Source: Candidatus Metalachnospira gallinarum | Lineage (GTDB): Bacteria > Bacillota > Clostridia > Lachnospirales > Anaerotignaceae | Length of the DNA stretch: 64,000 nucleotides | NCBI GenBank assembly: GCA_904378045.1 | Contig: CAJFHC010000001.1 | Span: 105,906-169,905 of the forward strand | Direction: 5' to 3' | Shown here: one piece after another, positions 36,383 through 45,180 of the stretch | How positions within the stretch are numbered: the first letter of the stretch is position 1 | Layout: each line of letters opens with the position of its first letter | The notes under the pieces: generated by a model | What the model was told of the DNA's origin: nothing | Database searches by the model: none | Seen by the model: the letters and a program-made list of their open reading frames with translations, nothing else | Made by a program: the position numbers and the translations under genes

Positions 36383-37387
36383 ATGGCTGACGAAAAAAAG
36401 ACCATATTCAGCGGTATGCAGCCTTCGGGCTATGTTACCCTTGGAAATTACCTTGGAGCTCTCAGAAACTGGACGAAGCTCCAGGACGAGTATAACTGCC
36501 TTTATTGCATAGTCGATATGCATGCCATAACCGTAAGGCAGGATCCGGTAAAACTGAGACAGCAGGCAAGGACACTGCTTATGCAGTACATCGCCGCCGG
36601 ACTTGATCCTGAGAAAAACATAATCTATTATCAGTCCCATGTTCCCCAGCATGCCGAGCTTTCATGGGTATTAAACTGCTTCACATATATGGGTGAGCTC
36701 AACAGAATGACGCAGTTCAAGGAAAAGTCCCAGACACATGCCGACAACATCAACGCCGGACTTTTCACATATCCGGTGCTTATGGCGGCTGACATACTTC
36801 TTTACCAGACGGATCTTGTGCCCGTAGGCGAGGATCAGAGACAGCATCTTGAGATCACAAGGAATATAGCGACGCGTTTCAACGGAATATATGGAGACGT
36901 GTTCAAAATACCCGAGGCGTATATCGGCAAAGTAGGAGCAAGGGTCATGGCGCTTCAGGATCCCACAAAGAAAATGTCTAAATCCGATGAGAACAAGAAC
37001 AATTCCATAGCTCTTCTTGACGAACCGTCCGTAATAATGAGCAAGATCAAAAAGGCTGTCACGGACTCCGACAACGAGATAAGATACGGCGAGGACAAGC
37101 CCGGAGTAAGCAACCTTCTCAATATTTACTGCGCCGTTACGGATAAGACGATCGCTGAGGCTGAGAGAGAATTTGCCTCAAGCAATTACGGACAGTTTAA
37201 GACTGCCGTGGGAGAGGCGGTCGTGGCCAGCCTTGAGCCCATACAGCAGAAGGTAAGGGAACTTGAGAAAAATAAAGATTACATTGACGGAATCATAAAG
37301 ACAAATGCCGAAAGAGCGCAGGCGATAGCGAGAAAGACTCTTTCAAAGGTACACAGGAAGGTCGGTTTCCCCGACAGAATAAGATAA
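36383..37387 (+). CDS. trpS: Tryptophanyl-tRNA synthetase
   Basis: A class I aminoacyl-tRNA synthetase charging tRNA-Trp. The 334-residue length is normal. The HIGH-equivalent region is PSGYVTLGNYLGA (14-26) and the KMSKS motif is at residues 197-201. I use the ATG at 36383 with AGAGGA upstream; an earlier in-frame ATG (36347) overlaps the promoter. A strong terminator follows. Confidence 0.96.
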   Translation: MADEKKTIFSGMQPSGYVTLGNYLGALRNWTKLQDEYNCLYCIVDMHAITVRQDPVKLRQQARTLLMQYIAAGLDPEKNIIYYQSHVPQHAELSWVLNCFTYMGELNRMTQFKEKSQTHADNINAGLFTYPVLMAADILLYQTDLVPVGEDQRQHLEITRNIATRFNGIYGDVFKIPEAYIGKVGARVMALQDPTKKMSKSDENKNNSIALLDEPSVIMSKIKKAVTDSDNEIRYGEDKPGVSNLLNIYCAVTDKTIAEAEREFASSNYGQFKTAVGEAVVASLEPIQQKVRELEKNKDYIDGIIKTNAERAQAIARKTLSKVHRKVGFPDRIR

Positions 37388-37399
37388 ACGGATGATTTT

Positions 37400-37442
37400 C
37401 GGCCGGAATATACGTTTTTGCGCATGTCCGGCCGTATTTTTT
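37400..37442 (+). terminator. Rho-independent terminator of trpS
   Basis: CGGCCGGA (37400-37407) pairs with TCCGGCCG (37427-37434), followed by TATTTTTTT. Confidence 0.85.
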
Positions 37443-37456
37443 TGCGTGGTGACACT

Positions 37457-37897
37457 ATGGAGATAATGGAAGTAAGAGAAAATAAAAAGAAATATATGGA
37501 TCTTCTCCTTCTTGCCGATGAGGACGAAAAAATGATAGACAGGTATATCGAAAGGGGAAGCATGTACGTTTTGGATGACAACGGAATCAAGGCCGAGTGT
37601 GTCGTTACAGACGAGGACGGCGTTCTTGAGATAAAAAATATTGCCGTAGCGCCGGAGTATCAGAAAATGGGCTACGGCAGGAGACTTATCGAATTTGTGG
37701 AGAGCAAATATAAAGGCGGGTATACGGTTCTGCGTGCCGGCACGGGAGACAGTCCTTTGACGGTGCCTTTTTATGAAAGGCTCGGATTTAAAAGAGCGTA
37801 TGTGATAAAAAACTTTTTTGCCGACAATTACGAAAGGCCGATAATCGAGGCCGGAGTAAGGCTAACGGATATGATCTGTCTTGAAAAAAGCATATGA
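37457..37897 (+). CDS. GNAT-family N-acetyltransferase
   Basis: A 146-residue single-domain GNAT protein. Core motif A is IKNIAVAPEYQKMGYGRRLIEF (residues 59-80), with the acetyl-CoA loop Q-K-M-G-Y-G; motif B follows (FYERLGFKRAY). Substrate unknown. The ATG at 37457 has only a weak GGTGA upstream and lies close to the trpS terminator. Confidence 0.85.
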   Translation: MEIMEVRENKKKYMDLLLLADEDEKMIDRYIERGSMYVLDDNGIKAECVVTDEDGVLEIKNIAVAPEYQKMGYGRRLIEFVESKYKGGYTVLRAGTGDSPLTVPFYERLGFKRAYVIKNFFADNYERPIIEAGVRLTDMICLEKSI

Positions 37898-37903
37898 TAA
37901 AAC

Positions 37904-37938
37904 AGCTCCGGAAAAATATATTTCCGGAGCTATGCTTT
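37904..37938. terminator. Bidirectional terminator between convergent genes
   Basis: AGCTCCGGAAA (37904-37914) pairs perfectly with TTTCCGGAGCT (37921-37931), with an A-rich left flank and T-rich right flank. Confidence 0.85.
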
Positions 37939-39101
37939 TATTCACCCGAGCGCGCCGCGTTTTTTATATCGTCGGTTCCGGGGAGAATGACCTTAAAAAG
38001 GTTCTTTTTCACTAAATTGATATATTTGACCTTAAGGCCGAAGGCTTCAAAGCTGTCGTTGAGAGTTCTTATGCCGATGGGGCTGTTGAGGAACCGTTCC
38101 CGCCTGTCGGTAAGAAGGAGCCTTTGATAGAGCCAGCTGTTCCTTCGAGGAGGGTATATGTCGTTTTCCATATTGATTGGGCCGTCGGTGTTCCATATTG
38201 CTCCGGGATTGGTTATTTCTATACTCTTGTGGCGGATAATAACGACGGTCTCCCTTGTGGAATCCCAGTAATCCCTGTGTACTGCGGCGTTATAAAGGGC
38301 TTCGTATATGGCGTTGACGGGATAATTTTTGAGCTGAGCCTTTTCCGATATAAATTTTTCCACATTGTCCAGCATTGTCGGTATGTTTCCCTCAAACAGG
38401 CTGGTCTTTCCGTTAAACTCAACCCTTATTCCGGTGGAAGGCAGAAACCTCTGGGGATTTTTTCCGAAAATAAGCATACCGCCGGCGGTAGGGACAAATT
38501 CCTTGGTCTCATTAAGATAGGTTATAAAGCCCATACTTTCGAGTATTATAAGATCGGAGTTCTTTTCCTTTTTAAATTGTCTGAGAAGATACCTGTCAAG
38601 CATATTTTTATCAAGATCGTCTATGCAGGCATGCTGTATGGGAGTTGTTTCATAACATACAAGGCCGCTGTCCTGAAGCATGGAAGCGATCTCGTATTTC
38701 CTCGCTATATCCGTTGTGGAGCCTCGCCTTATATAAAACGTGCCTGTCTGAAGTATCTGGTGGGGACGCTGCTCGCTCTTGAATATGGTCAGAACTATGA
38801 CGGTCTTTCCGTAATAGTCTATCTCCTCGTATCTTAACGGTACAGGCGGGTCGCATCTTGTGCTGACTATCTGGAAAATCGTTTCCTCGGAAGGATGCTT
38901 TCCGACCCCGACGACCTCCCTTGTTTTGTCGGTTACGCCGAATATAAGATATCCTCTGCCGCCCTTTGAATTGGCAATGGCGGAAATATCCTTTACAAAT
39001 TCTTTCTTTTTTGTTTCCGTATCAAGGCAAAGCTCCTGTTTGTAATCAAGTTTTTCGCCTTCTCCGGCGCGAAGAAGTTCTTCCAGCTTTTGAATTGTCA
39101 T
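37938..39101 (-). CDS. AlbA_2/Schlafen-type ATP-binding regulator
   Basis: The 387-residue protein has an N-terminal AlbA_2 (Schlafen-fold) domain (residues ~10-130, with EGEKLDYKQEL, GGRGYLIFGV and FYIRRGSTT) and, further on, a GHKL-like ATPase segment (EALYNAAVHRDY near ~270, then EITNPG). These proteins are annotated as transcriptional regulators or nucleic-acid-binding ATPases and often act in stress or defence contexts; the role here is unclear. The C-terminal helix-turn-helix often present is missing. GGAGG fits the ATG at 39101. No defence genes adjoin. Confidence 0.85.
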   Translation of the reverse strand: MTIQKLEELLRAGEGEKLDYKQELCLDTETKKKEFVKDISAIANSKGGRGYLIFGVTDKTREVVGVGKHPSEETIFQIVSTRCDPPVPLRYEEIDYYGKTVIVLTIFKSEQRPHQILQTGTFYIRRGSTTDIARKYEIASMLQDSGLVCYETTPIQHACIDDLDKNMLDRYLLRQFKKEKNSDLIILESMGFITYLNETKEFVPTAGGMLIFGKNPQRFLPSTGIRVEFNGKTSLFEGNIPTMLDNVEKFISEKAQLKNYPVNAIYEALYNAAVHRDYWDSTRETVVIIRHKSIEITNPGAIWNTDGPINMENDIYPPRRNSWLYQRLLLTDRRERFLNSPIGIRTLNDSFEAFGLKVKYINLVKKNLFKVILPGTDDIKNAARSGE

Positions 39102-39275
39102 AGCACTTTCCTCCAAAAAGAATACCGCGCGGTGTTGTAACGATATGACATTTTATTTATGTATATTCTGCCAATACTCTGAAAATTATATAAAACAACA
39201 GTTATCAACCTGATTATAACAGCTTTTTTAGTCGTATTTCAATATAATTTACCGGCGATAACGGGAATAAAAATG

Positions 39276-39304
39276 TTGACAAGCCTATGCAACCTTTGTA
39301 TAAT
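39276..39304 (+). promoter_or_regulatory. Sigma-A promoter of the SH3-NlpC/P60 gene
   Basis: Perfect TTGACA (39276-39281), 17-base spacer, perfect TATAAT (39299-39304): one of the strongest promoters in the window. Confidence 0.85.
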
Positions 39305-39344
39305 AAAAACGTAACATATTTGTAATATATTCGGAGGATGTAAT

Positions 39345-40436
39345 ATGAGTTTAAATAAAACGCTTGTAAGATCGGCGCTCCTTGGATGCGTTATGGCGAT
39401 GGGAGTATCATCAACAGCTTTTGCTTATACAATGGGAATGCTTAATGACAATAAGGTCAATTTAAGAGAGAGCAGCTCTACATCATCAAATGTTGTCGGC
39501 AAGCTCAGCGAGGGCGACTATGTAACGGTGCTCGGCAAAGAGGGCGAATGGTACAATGTTTCCTGCGACACGCAAAACAGCGCGTACATACACAGCGATT
39601 ATGTTGACATAGTTGAAACGGACGCGTATATTACCGACGACGATATAAAACTCCGTGAGGAGCCTGATGATTCATCAGAGATAATAGAAATACTCAACGA
39701 GTTTGATGAAATATCTGTTTTTTCAAGATCGGGCAACTGGTACTATGCCGAATTTAACGGCGAAAAGGGATATGTTTTCGGCGATTATATCGTTGGAGAT
39801 TTTCTTGACGACCTTGAAAACACAGAGGACGAAGAATCAAAGTATGCCGTTATAATCGCGGAGACTGGACTCAATCTCAGGGTGGAGCCTTCGCTCGAGG
39901 CTGAGGTAATCGACATACTTCCCCTTGGCTCAACGGCCGATGTTTTGGAGGAAGAGGAAGAATGGGTGCTTGTGGTCGCTCCCGACGGAACGGAAGGATA
40001 TGTTAATTCGGAATATATCAATGTAAGAACAGGCGCTAAGGATGAGATAAAAGACGGACTTGGCAAGGATATTATAGAGTACGCGGAGCAGTTCCTCGGA
40101 ACGCCTTACGAGTGGGGTGGAACCGATCTTGAAGGCGGGGTTGACTGCTCAGGCTTCGTGTACGCCGTTTATGCCGACTTTGGCATAGCCCTCAACAGGT
40201 CGTCCGCGTCAATGGAAAGCGCTGACGGAGTATTTATAGAGAAAGCCGAGCTCTCGGCCGGAGACCTTGTTTTCTTTGATAATGACGGCGACGGCGGTAT
40301 CGACCATGTGGGCATATATACCCATGACGGATATTACATACATTCATCATCCGGAAAGACAACGGGAGTTATAATAAGCAGTCTTTATGATTCCTATAGT
40401 ATGAAAACATATGCCAGCGCAAAGAGAGTGCTGTAA
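39345..40436 (+). CDS. Secreted SH3-domain NlpC/P60 peptidoglycan hydrolase
   Basis: A 363-residue exported endopeptidase. It has a signal peptide (1-27, cleaved after SSTAFA), three bacterial SH3 domains (~30-90, 93-155, 165-230, each beginning with a V/I-N/K-L-R-x-x-P/S pattern), and an NlpC/P60 domain from ~240. The catalytic triad is C268 (DCSGF), H321 (DHVGIY) and H333 (YIHSS). It should cleave stem peptides in the cell wall, for growth or sporulation remodelling. A strong promoter and own terminator mark it as a monocistronic, well-expressed gene. Confidence 0.94.
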   Translation: MSLNKTLVRSALLGCVMAMGVSSTAFAYTMGMLNDNKVNLRESSSTSSNVVGKLSEGDYVTVLGKEGEWYNVSCDTQNSAYIHSDYVDIVETDAYITDDDIKLREEPDDSSEIIEILNEFDEISVFSRSGNWYYAEFNGEKGYVFGDYIVGDFLDDLENTEDEESKYAVIIAETGLNLRVEPSLEAEVIDILPLGSTADVLEEEEEWVLVVAPDGTEGYVNSEYINVRTGAKDEIKDGLGKDIIEYAEQFLGTPYEWGGTDLEGGVDCSGFVYAVYADFGIALNRSSASMESADGVFIEKAELSAGDLVFFDNDGDGGIDHVGIYTHDGYYIHSSSGKTTGVIISSLYDSYSMKTYASAKRVL

Positions 40437-40453
40437 AAGCCAATTCAAACACA

Positions 40454-40481
40454 GGGACTTCCTTTTGGAAGCCCTTTTTTG
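40454..40481 (+). terminator. Rho-independent terminator of the NlpC/P60 gene
   Basis: GGGACTTCC pairs with GGAAGCCC around a TTTT loop, with a mismatch, followed by TTTTTT. Confidence 0.75.
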
Positions 40482-40636
40482 TATTGTCTGCACATTCTGG
40501 GGCTGACAGTTTTGGAAGCTATCAGATTGATTTTCTATAATCAAAAAGACAAATAACTGTAAAATCAATTAAATATAAAATGGAATTTTGCCTGTGCTAT
40601 AAATTAGTTATAAAGATTAACTGTTGTATACTTTTC

Positions 40637-40665
40637 TTGCCAAAATCAGCAAAATGCTATATAAT
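40637..40665 (+). promoter_or_regulatory. Promoter of the GGDEF-VTC-CotH gene train
   Basis: TTGCCA (40637-40642), 17 bases and a perfect TATAAT (40660-40665). The leader to the first ATG is about 190 bases. The rest of the 430-base region between 40436 and 40863 is AT-rich and holds no gene. Confidence 0.6.
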
Positions 40666-40758
40666 AATATATATTTTATGTTTTTAAAGATGAAATTTGT
40701 TTATTAAAATCCTACAAAAGTTTTATTTAAAATTTTGATTGAAATAATTATAAAAAGT

Positions 40759-40807
40759 GGTAAATCAACCTCCGGAGCGTAGCTATTTGCCGCTTTGTCC
40801 GGAGGTT
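40759..40807 (+). promoter_or_regulatory. Structured leader element, potential pseudoknot
   Basis: Two helices interleave: GGTAAAT (40759-40765) with ATTTGCC (40785-40791), and AACCTCCGGA (40767-40776) with TCCGGAGGTT (40798-40807). The order a-b-a'-b' permits an H-type pseudoknot or two exclusive folds. It has no T-run, so it is not a plain terminator. It ends about 55 bases before the ATG of the GGDEF gene. It does not fit the c-di-GMP-I riboswitch consensus I know. Confidence 0.45.
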
Positions 40808-40862
40808 TCGCCATATTTGGCATTTATAATGACGGAATAACGTTTGACGGGGGTGATCTGTT

Positions 40863-42194
40863 ATGGAAGAAAAAAATAATATTTTTGCGGCGGCTGACAG
40901 CGGGGAATATCTCGCGAAAGCGCTGAACGGAAAATTTTATTCGATCCTGCGTGTCGATCCGCAAAAAAACAGAGTCCTTGTGCTCCATAGCCGTGATTAT
41001 CCGCAGGCCGTCAACACGGAAATGGACTGGAACGCTTATATGTCGCGCTATGGAGCCATTCTTACCGCTGAAGGGCAGGAAAGACTGCGTAAAAGACTTT
41101 CGAGCGAGGCGCTTTTGTCGGAAGCTAAAAACGGTGAGGTCAATTTTTACATAGACATCTCGTATTTAAAGGAAAACCAGACAAACTGGCTTACGGTCTC
41201 GGTTCTGCTTGAGAAAAACACGGACGGGGCATGGTTTGCCAATATGTTCATATGGAAGAGCAATTCCGAGCACCTGATGCGCAGTATTATTGACATGTAT
41301 GTCTATGAAACCTGCGATTATTTTATATATCTGGATGTGCGCAACAACAGTTTTGTTATGTTTAACGGCAATCCTCTTGAAACCTCAAGAATAGCCGAAG
41401 TCAGCGATGACTATGAAAAAGCAGCGGCTGAATACGCCGAGAATTTTGTCGTCGAAGAGGACAAAGAGATGGTCGTGCGCAAAATGAGCCTGAAATATAT
41501 TATAAAACAGCTTGAAAATAACAAAGTATATTCCTTTACGACCGGAGTTATAGATCCGGTGCGAGGGTATACGAGAAAACAGCTTACTTACCGATATTAT
41601 GACCGTCAGGCTGGAAAGGTGCTCCTTTGCAGGAATGACGTTACGGAAATATATCTTGAGGAAAGGGCGAGACAGAGAGAACTTGAGGCCGCAAGACTGA
41701 AAGCCGACACCGACCCGCTGACAGGACTGTTCAACTACGGCGGCATGAGCAGAAGGGTGGACGACCTCCTTCTTAAAAAAGAAAAATTATCAGCCATGCT
41801 TGTTTTGGATCTTGACAATTTTAAACAGGTCAACGACTCCCTCGGGCATCAGGAAGGAGATCACCTGCTTTGGAAGGTGGCTCAGGCGCTCCAGCTGCAG
41901 AATCACGGAACATACCTTTGTGGAAGGGTCGGAGGAGACGAGTTTGTTGTCTTCCTCTACGGCATAGACGATAAAAAGCAGGCCGAGGAGACAGCTTACC
42001 ATATATGCGAGACGGTCAAAAGCCTTACTTTGCCCGAGAACCTGTCCGGATTGGTCTCCTGCAGCATTGGCGGAGCATTTGCCCCGGAGGAGGGAACTGA
42101 CTACCGGGAGCTGTTTAAGTCCGCAGACCGCCGTACATATCAGGCTAAACGGCTGGGCAAAAACAGATTCCTTATGGAGGATATGGACGAATGA
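40863..42194 (+). CDS. Soluble GGDEF diguanylate cyclase with PAS-like sensory region
   Basis: The 443-residue protein lacks membrane segments. Residues ~15-270 form two probable PAS-like alpha/beta domains, followed by a short helix (EERARQRELEAARLKADTDPLTGLFN) that leads into a GGDEF domain with an intact GGDEF at residues 357-361. It should make c-di-GMP from GTP. The inhibitory RxxD site is not present before the motif (TYLC at that place), so product inhibition may be weak. It is first in the train and overlaps the VTC gene (ATGA), tying c-di-GMP synthesis to that system. Confidence 0.9.
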   Translation: MEEKNNIFAAADSGEYLAKALNGKFYSILRVDPQKNRVLVLHSRDYPQAVNTEMDWNAYMSRYGAILTAEGQERLRKRLSSEALLSEAKNGEVNFYIDISYLKENQTNWLTVSVLLEKNTDGAWFANMFIWKSNSEHLMRSIIDMYVYETCDYFIYLDVRNNSFVMFNGNPLETSRIAEVSDDYEKAAAEYAENFVVEEDKEMVVRKMSLKYIIKQLENNKVYSFTTGVIDPVRGYTRKQLTYRYYDRQAGKVLLCRNDVTEIYLEERARQRELEAARLKADTDPLTGLFNYGGMSRRVDDLLLKKEKLSAMLVLDLDNFKQVNDSLGHQEGDHLLWKVAQALQLQNHGTYLCGRVGGDEFVVFLYGIDDKKQAEETAYHICETVKSLTLPENLSGLVSCSIGGAFAPEEGTDYRELFKSADRRTYQAKRLGKNRFLMEDMDE

Positions 42195-42886
42195 ATGATG
42201 TTTTGCGAGAGGAAAAAAAGTTTGCCATAAACGCCGTTGACGGCGTTGTGCTGAAAAGCCGTTTGGGACAGGTTATGCATGGCGATATACATAACGGCTT
42301 GCAGGGATATACGATACGGTCTCTTTACTTTGATACTCCCGATGACAGCGATTTTAACGATAAGGTTGACGGGCTGGAGATAAGAAGAAAAATCCGTCTG
42401 CGTATTTATGATCCTAAAAGTGATTTTGCCATGCTCGAGATGAAGCAGAAGCAGGGGCCGTATCAGCGTAAGCGTTCTCTCAGATTAAGCAGGGAGGACG
42501 CGGAAAAGCTATGCCGCGGCGATTACAGGCCGCTTCTTGGGTACACGGACCCCTTCGCCGCAGAAGTCTACGCCATTATGCACTGGAAATGCTACAGGCC
42601 AAAGACAATTGTGGAATATCTGCGGCAGGCATATGTGGCAAAGGAAAACCATATACGGGTGACCATAGACAGCAGGATAAGGGCTACGGAAGCTAATTTT
42701 TACCTGTTTTTAGAAAATCTTCCGATGTACCCGGTGCTTGATCCTTATAAAATGGTGCTTGAGGTAAAATTCAACGGCTTTATGCTGAGCTATATAAAGG
42801 ACGCGCTGAACTGCGTAAAGCGTTCGGAACTGTCCGTAAGTAAATATTGTCTTGCCCGGAGCGTTTCGCTTGGAAGCCAGGGCTAA
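42191..42886 (+). CDS. VTC-domain protein (polyphosphate polymerase-like)
   Basis: A 231-residue protein of the VTC family in the triphosphate-tunnel superfamily. Visible are EEKKFAI (residues 7-13, tunnel start), SLYFDTPDDSDF (~44-55), IRRKIRLRIY (~64-73), and alternating basic/acidic strands (MLEMKQKQGPYQRKR), with late VLEVKFNG. The yeast counterpart makes polyphosphate from ATP; bacterial members have not been clearly defined and could bind another polyanion. It is translationally coupled to the GGDEF gene and followed by DUF4956, a frequent partner. Confidence 0.88.
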   Translation: MNDVLREEKKFAINAVDGVVLKSRLGQVMHGDIHNGLQGYTIRSLYFDTPDDSDFNDKVDGLEIRRKIRLRIYDPKSDFAMLEMKQKQGPYQRKRSLRLSREDAEKLCRGDYRPLLGYTDPFAAEVYAIMHWKCYRPKTIVEYLRQAYVAKENHIRVTIDSRIRATEANFYLFLENLPMYPVLDPYKMVLEVKFNGFMLSYIKDALNCVKRSELSVSKYCLARSVSLGSQG

Positions 42887-42913
42887 TAAAAATATAGAAG
42901 GAGAAAACTGAGG

Positions 42914-43603
42914 ATGAGAGAATATCTGTATCAATTACTGGAAACAACGGGCGGAGATCTATCCGGCGAGGTCATTGTTCTTAGGCTTGCCGTTTCGGTA
43001 ATAATAGCCGCGTTCATATTTCTGTCTTACCGGCTGTCGCACAGCGGAAGTGTCTACAGCGCAAAATTCAATGTGTCTTTGGCGGCGCTTACGATAATCA
43101 CGACAACGGTTATGATCGTTATAGGAAACAACATAGCGTTATCCCTTGGTATGGTCGGCGCCCTTTCCATCGTGCGTTTCCGTACCGCGATAAAGGATTC
43201 GAGGGATACGGTATATATTTTCTGGGCTATCGTTGTCGGCATTTGCTGCGGAGCGGGAGACTATATTACGGCTTCAATGGGAAGCGCATTTGTGTTTATA
43301 GTCCTGCTTTTGTTTGGACGAATAAGAAACGACAACAGGGCGCTTCTCATACTTCGTACGGCAAGAATAAACGAGTCAAAGGTAGAGTCTCTTATCTTCA
43401 ATTACTATAACAGAAAAGCCATACTCAGGGCGAAAAACACCACCGGCGACAGCGTTGAGTACATATACGAGCTTAACGGCAAATATCTGCGCAAGCCGGT
43501 AAGCGAAAAGAGTATGGAAAAGAGCATTACGGACGCCGTATATGAGATCGGCGGAATAGAATATTTTAATATCGTAGTGCAAAACGATGAGATCAGCGGC
43601 TGA
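42914..43603 (+). CDS. DUF4956 membrane protein
   Basis: This 229-residue protein has about four membrane helices in its first 140 residues (roughly 20-41, 52-75, 77-90 and 99-137), including the conserved SLGMVGALSIVRFRTAIKD segment between them. A soluble C-terminal domain of ~85 residues follows. DUF4956 has no assigned function; it very often neighbours VTC-domain and CotH genes. I infer that it forms the membrane part of a VTC-linked complex. Confidence 0.88.
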   Translation: MREYLYQLLETTGGDLSGEVIVLRLAVSVIIAAFIFLSYRLSHSGSVYSAKFNVSLAALTIITTTVMIVIGNNIALSLGMVGALSIVRFRTAIKDSRDTVYIFWAIVVGICCGAGDYITASMGSAFVFIVLLLFGRIRNDNRALLILRTARINESKVESLIFNYYNRKAILRAKNTTGDSVEYIYELNGKYLRKPVSEKSMEKSITDAVYEIGGIEYFNIVVQNDEISG

Positions 43604-43701
43604 CGGCCGTAAAACCGCGGTTATAAAAGCAAGCGGAAATCTAACGTGTAAATCAAACGGATAAATTGGCGAAATATCGCCGGAAAGGAGGCTGCGGAGG
43701 C

Positions 43702-45180
43702 TTGAAATATAAATTAATCGGCATAGTCATGGCCTTAATTATGTTTTTCTGCGCCCTTGCGGCCGCCGCATTTGAAGCCGGGGAAGGCCCGCACAGGGTT
43801 CATCAGCATTTGACGGCAAGACAGCCTTACGCTGTCTGCGACTGTGACGGAACGGAGCTTTGCACCCATCTCCCTCTGGTGGTCATAAATACCAACGGGC
43901 AGGAAATACCGGGAGAAGTGACTAAAAACTACGATAAATACGGTGAAACAATATATACAACGGCGGACGACGGACGATCCGTCATAGACGTGGATATTTC
44001 CATAATAGACAATCAGAGCAGGAACAACCATCCCTCCGATGAGCCGGAAGTGGAGACCATATCGGAGCTGAGACTGAGGGGACACAGCTCAAGGACTTTT
44101 GACAAGCAGTCATATCTTTTGAATTTCGTGGACGAGGAAGGCAACGGCAGGGATCTTCCGGTAATGGGAATGTCCGCCCACAGCGACTGGGTGCTTTACG
44201 GCCCAAGCCTTGACAAAACGCTGGTGCGCAACTATATGTGGTACAATATTGCCGGAGAGATAATGGAATGGGCTCCAAACGTGCGTTACTGCGAGGTCAT
44301 ACTGAACGGGGAATATCAGGGACTCTATCTTATGATGGAGACCATAACAAACGGCGATGACTGCCGCCTTGACCTTACTGACGTTGCTTACGGAACGGCT
44401 GTCACAGGCTATCTGCTCCGCGAGGACAGAAGCGTGGAGACTGATGTTGACGGCATCAGAGACGTATACTCATATATTGAAAGAATGCTGACCATCGCCA
44501 CCGATATAGAAATACGTTATCCCAAAAAGCCGAACCTGAGCGAGGAGCTGAGAAAAGCCATAGAACAGGATTTCGCCGCCTTTGAAAAGACGCTGTATTC
44601 CTATGACTATGACACCAAGGATTACGGATACTGGCATTACATAGACGAGCAGAACTTTGTTGACTATTATCTTATAAATGAATTTACGCTGAATGTCGAT
44701 GCAGGATATTATTCCACATATATCTACAAGGATATGAGCGGAAAATACAAGCTGGCGGTATGGGATTTCAATAATGCCTGTGATAACTATATAGAAAACG
44801 AAACGGGATATGATGTAACAGGTATGAGCGGAAGGCCACTGTTTTTTATGCTCTGTAAATCCGACAGGTTTACGGATATGATTCTGGAGCGTTATGAGGA
44901 GCTTAGAAAAACCGTATTCAGCGATGAATATCTTTTGAATTATATAGACGAGACTCTTGAGTACCTCGGGCCGGCCGTTGAACGCAACAATGAGAGATGG
45001 AAAGAAGTTATGACCGAATGGGAGCCTCTTGAGCCGGTATCGCGAAACCTTCACAGCCACGAGGAGGCGGTGGAGCAGCTTAAGGACTGGCTGGTCAACA
45101 GGGGCGAATGGCTGGATGAAAACTTCCATGCCGTAAAGCAGTTCAGCCATGACTCAAGAAACAAGAGGTACAATCATTAA
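43702..45180 (+). CDS. CotH-family kinase-like surface protein
   Basis: A 492-residue protein with an N-terminal membrane anchor or signal peptide (KLIGIVMALIMFFCALAAAAF), then a CotH domain (~80-470). Recognisable parts are LRGHSSRTFDKQSY (the nucleotide-binding region), WVLYGPSLDKTLVRNY, YCEVILNGEYQGLYLMMETI and the metal-binding KLAVWDFNNACDN. CotH proteins are atypical protein kinases that in Bacillus phosphorylate spore-coat proteins. Here it should act outside the membrane. I choose TTG 43702, ten bases after AAAGGAGG; an upstream TTG (43666) would add 12 basic residues. An extracellular ATP source is not evident, so the substrate remains open. Confidence 0.88.
   Translation: MKYKLIGIVMALIMFFCALAAAAFEAGEGPHRVHQHLTARQPYAVCDCDGTELCTHLPLVVINTNGQEIPGEVTKNYDKYGETIYTTADDGRSVIDVDISIIDNQSRNNHPSDEPEVETISELRLRGHSSRTFDKQSYLLNFVDEEGNGRDLPVMGMSAHSDWVLYGPSLDKTLVRNYMWYNIAGEIMEWAPNVRYCEVILNGEYQGLYLMMETITNGDDCRLDLTDVAYGTAVTGYLLREDRSVETDVDGIRDVYSYIERMLTIATDIEIRYPKKPNLSEELRKAIEQDFAAFEKTLYSYDYDTKDYGYWHYIDEQNFVDYYLINEFTLNVDAGYYSTYIYKDMSGKYKLAVWDFNNACDNYIENETGYDVTGMSGRPLFFMLCKSDRFTDMILERYEELRKTVFSDEYLLNYIDETLEYLGPAVERNNERWKEVMTEWEPLEPVSRNLHSHEEAVEQLKDWLVNRGEWLDENFHAVKQFSHDSRNKRYNH

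Noticed and set aside
37938-39101. Treating the AlbA/Schlafen-type protein as part of an anti-phage island
   Set aside because: Its neighbours are housekeeping genes (trpS, acetyltransferase, wall hydrolase) and no nuclease, integrase or other defence gene adjoins.
40666-40862. Known c-di-GMP-I riboswitch
   Set aside because: The interleaved CCTCCGGA/TCCGGAGG pairing lacks the conserved GEMM core and tetraloop-receptor sequences that I would expect.
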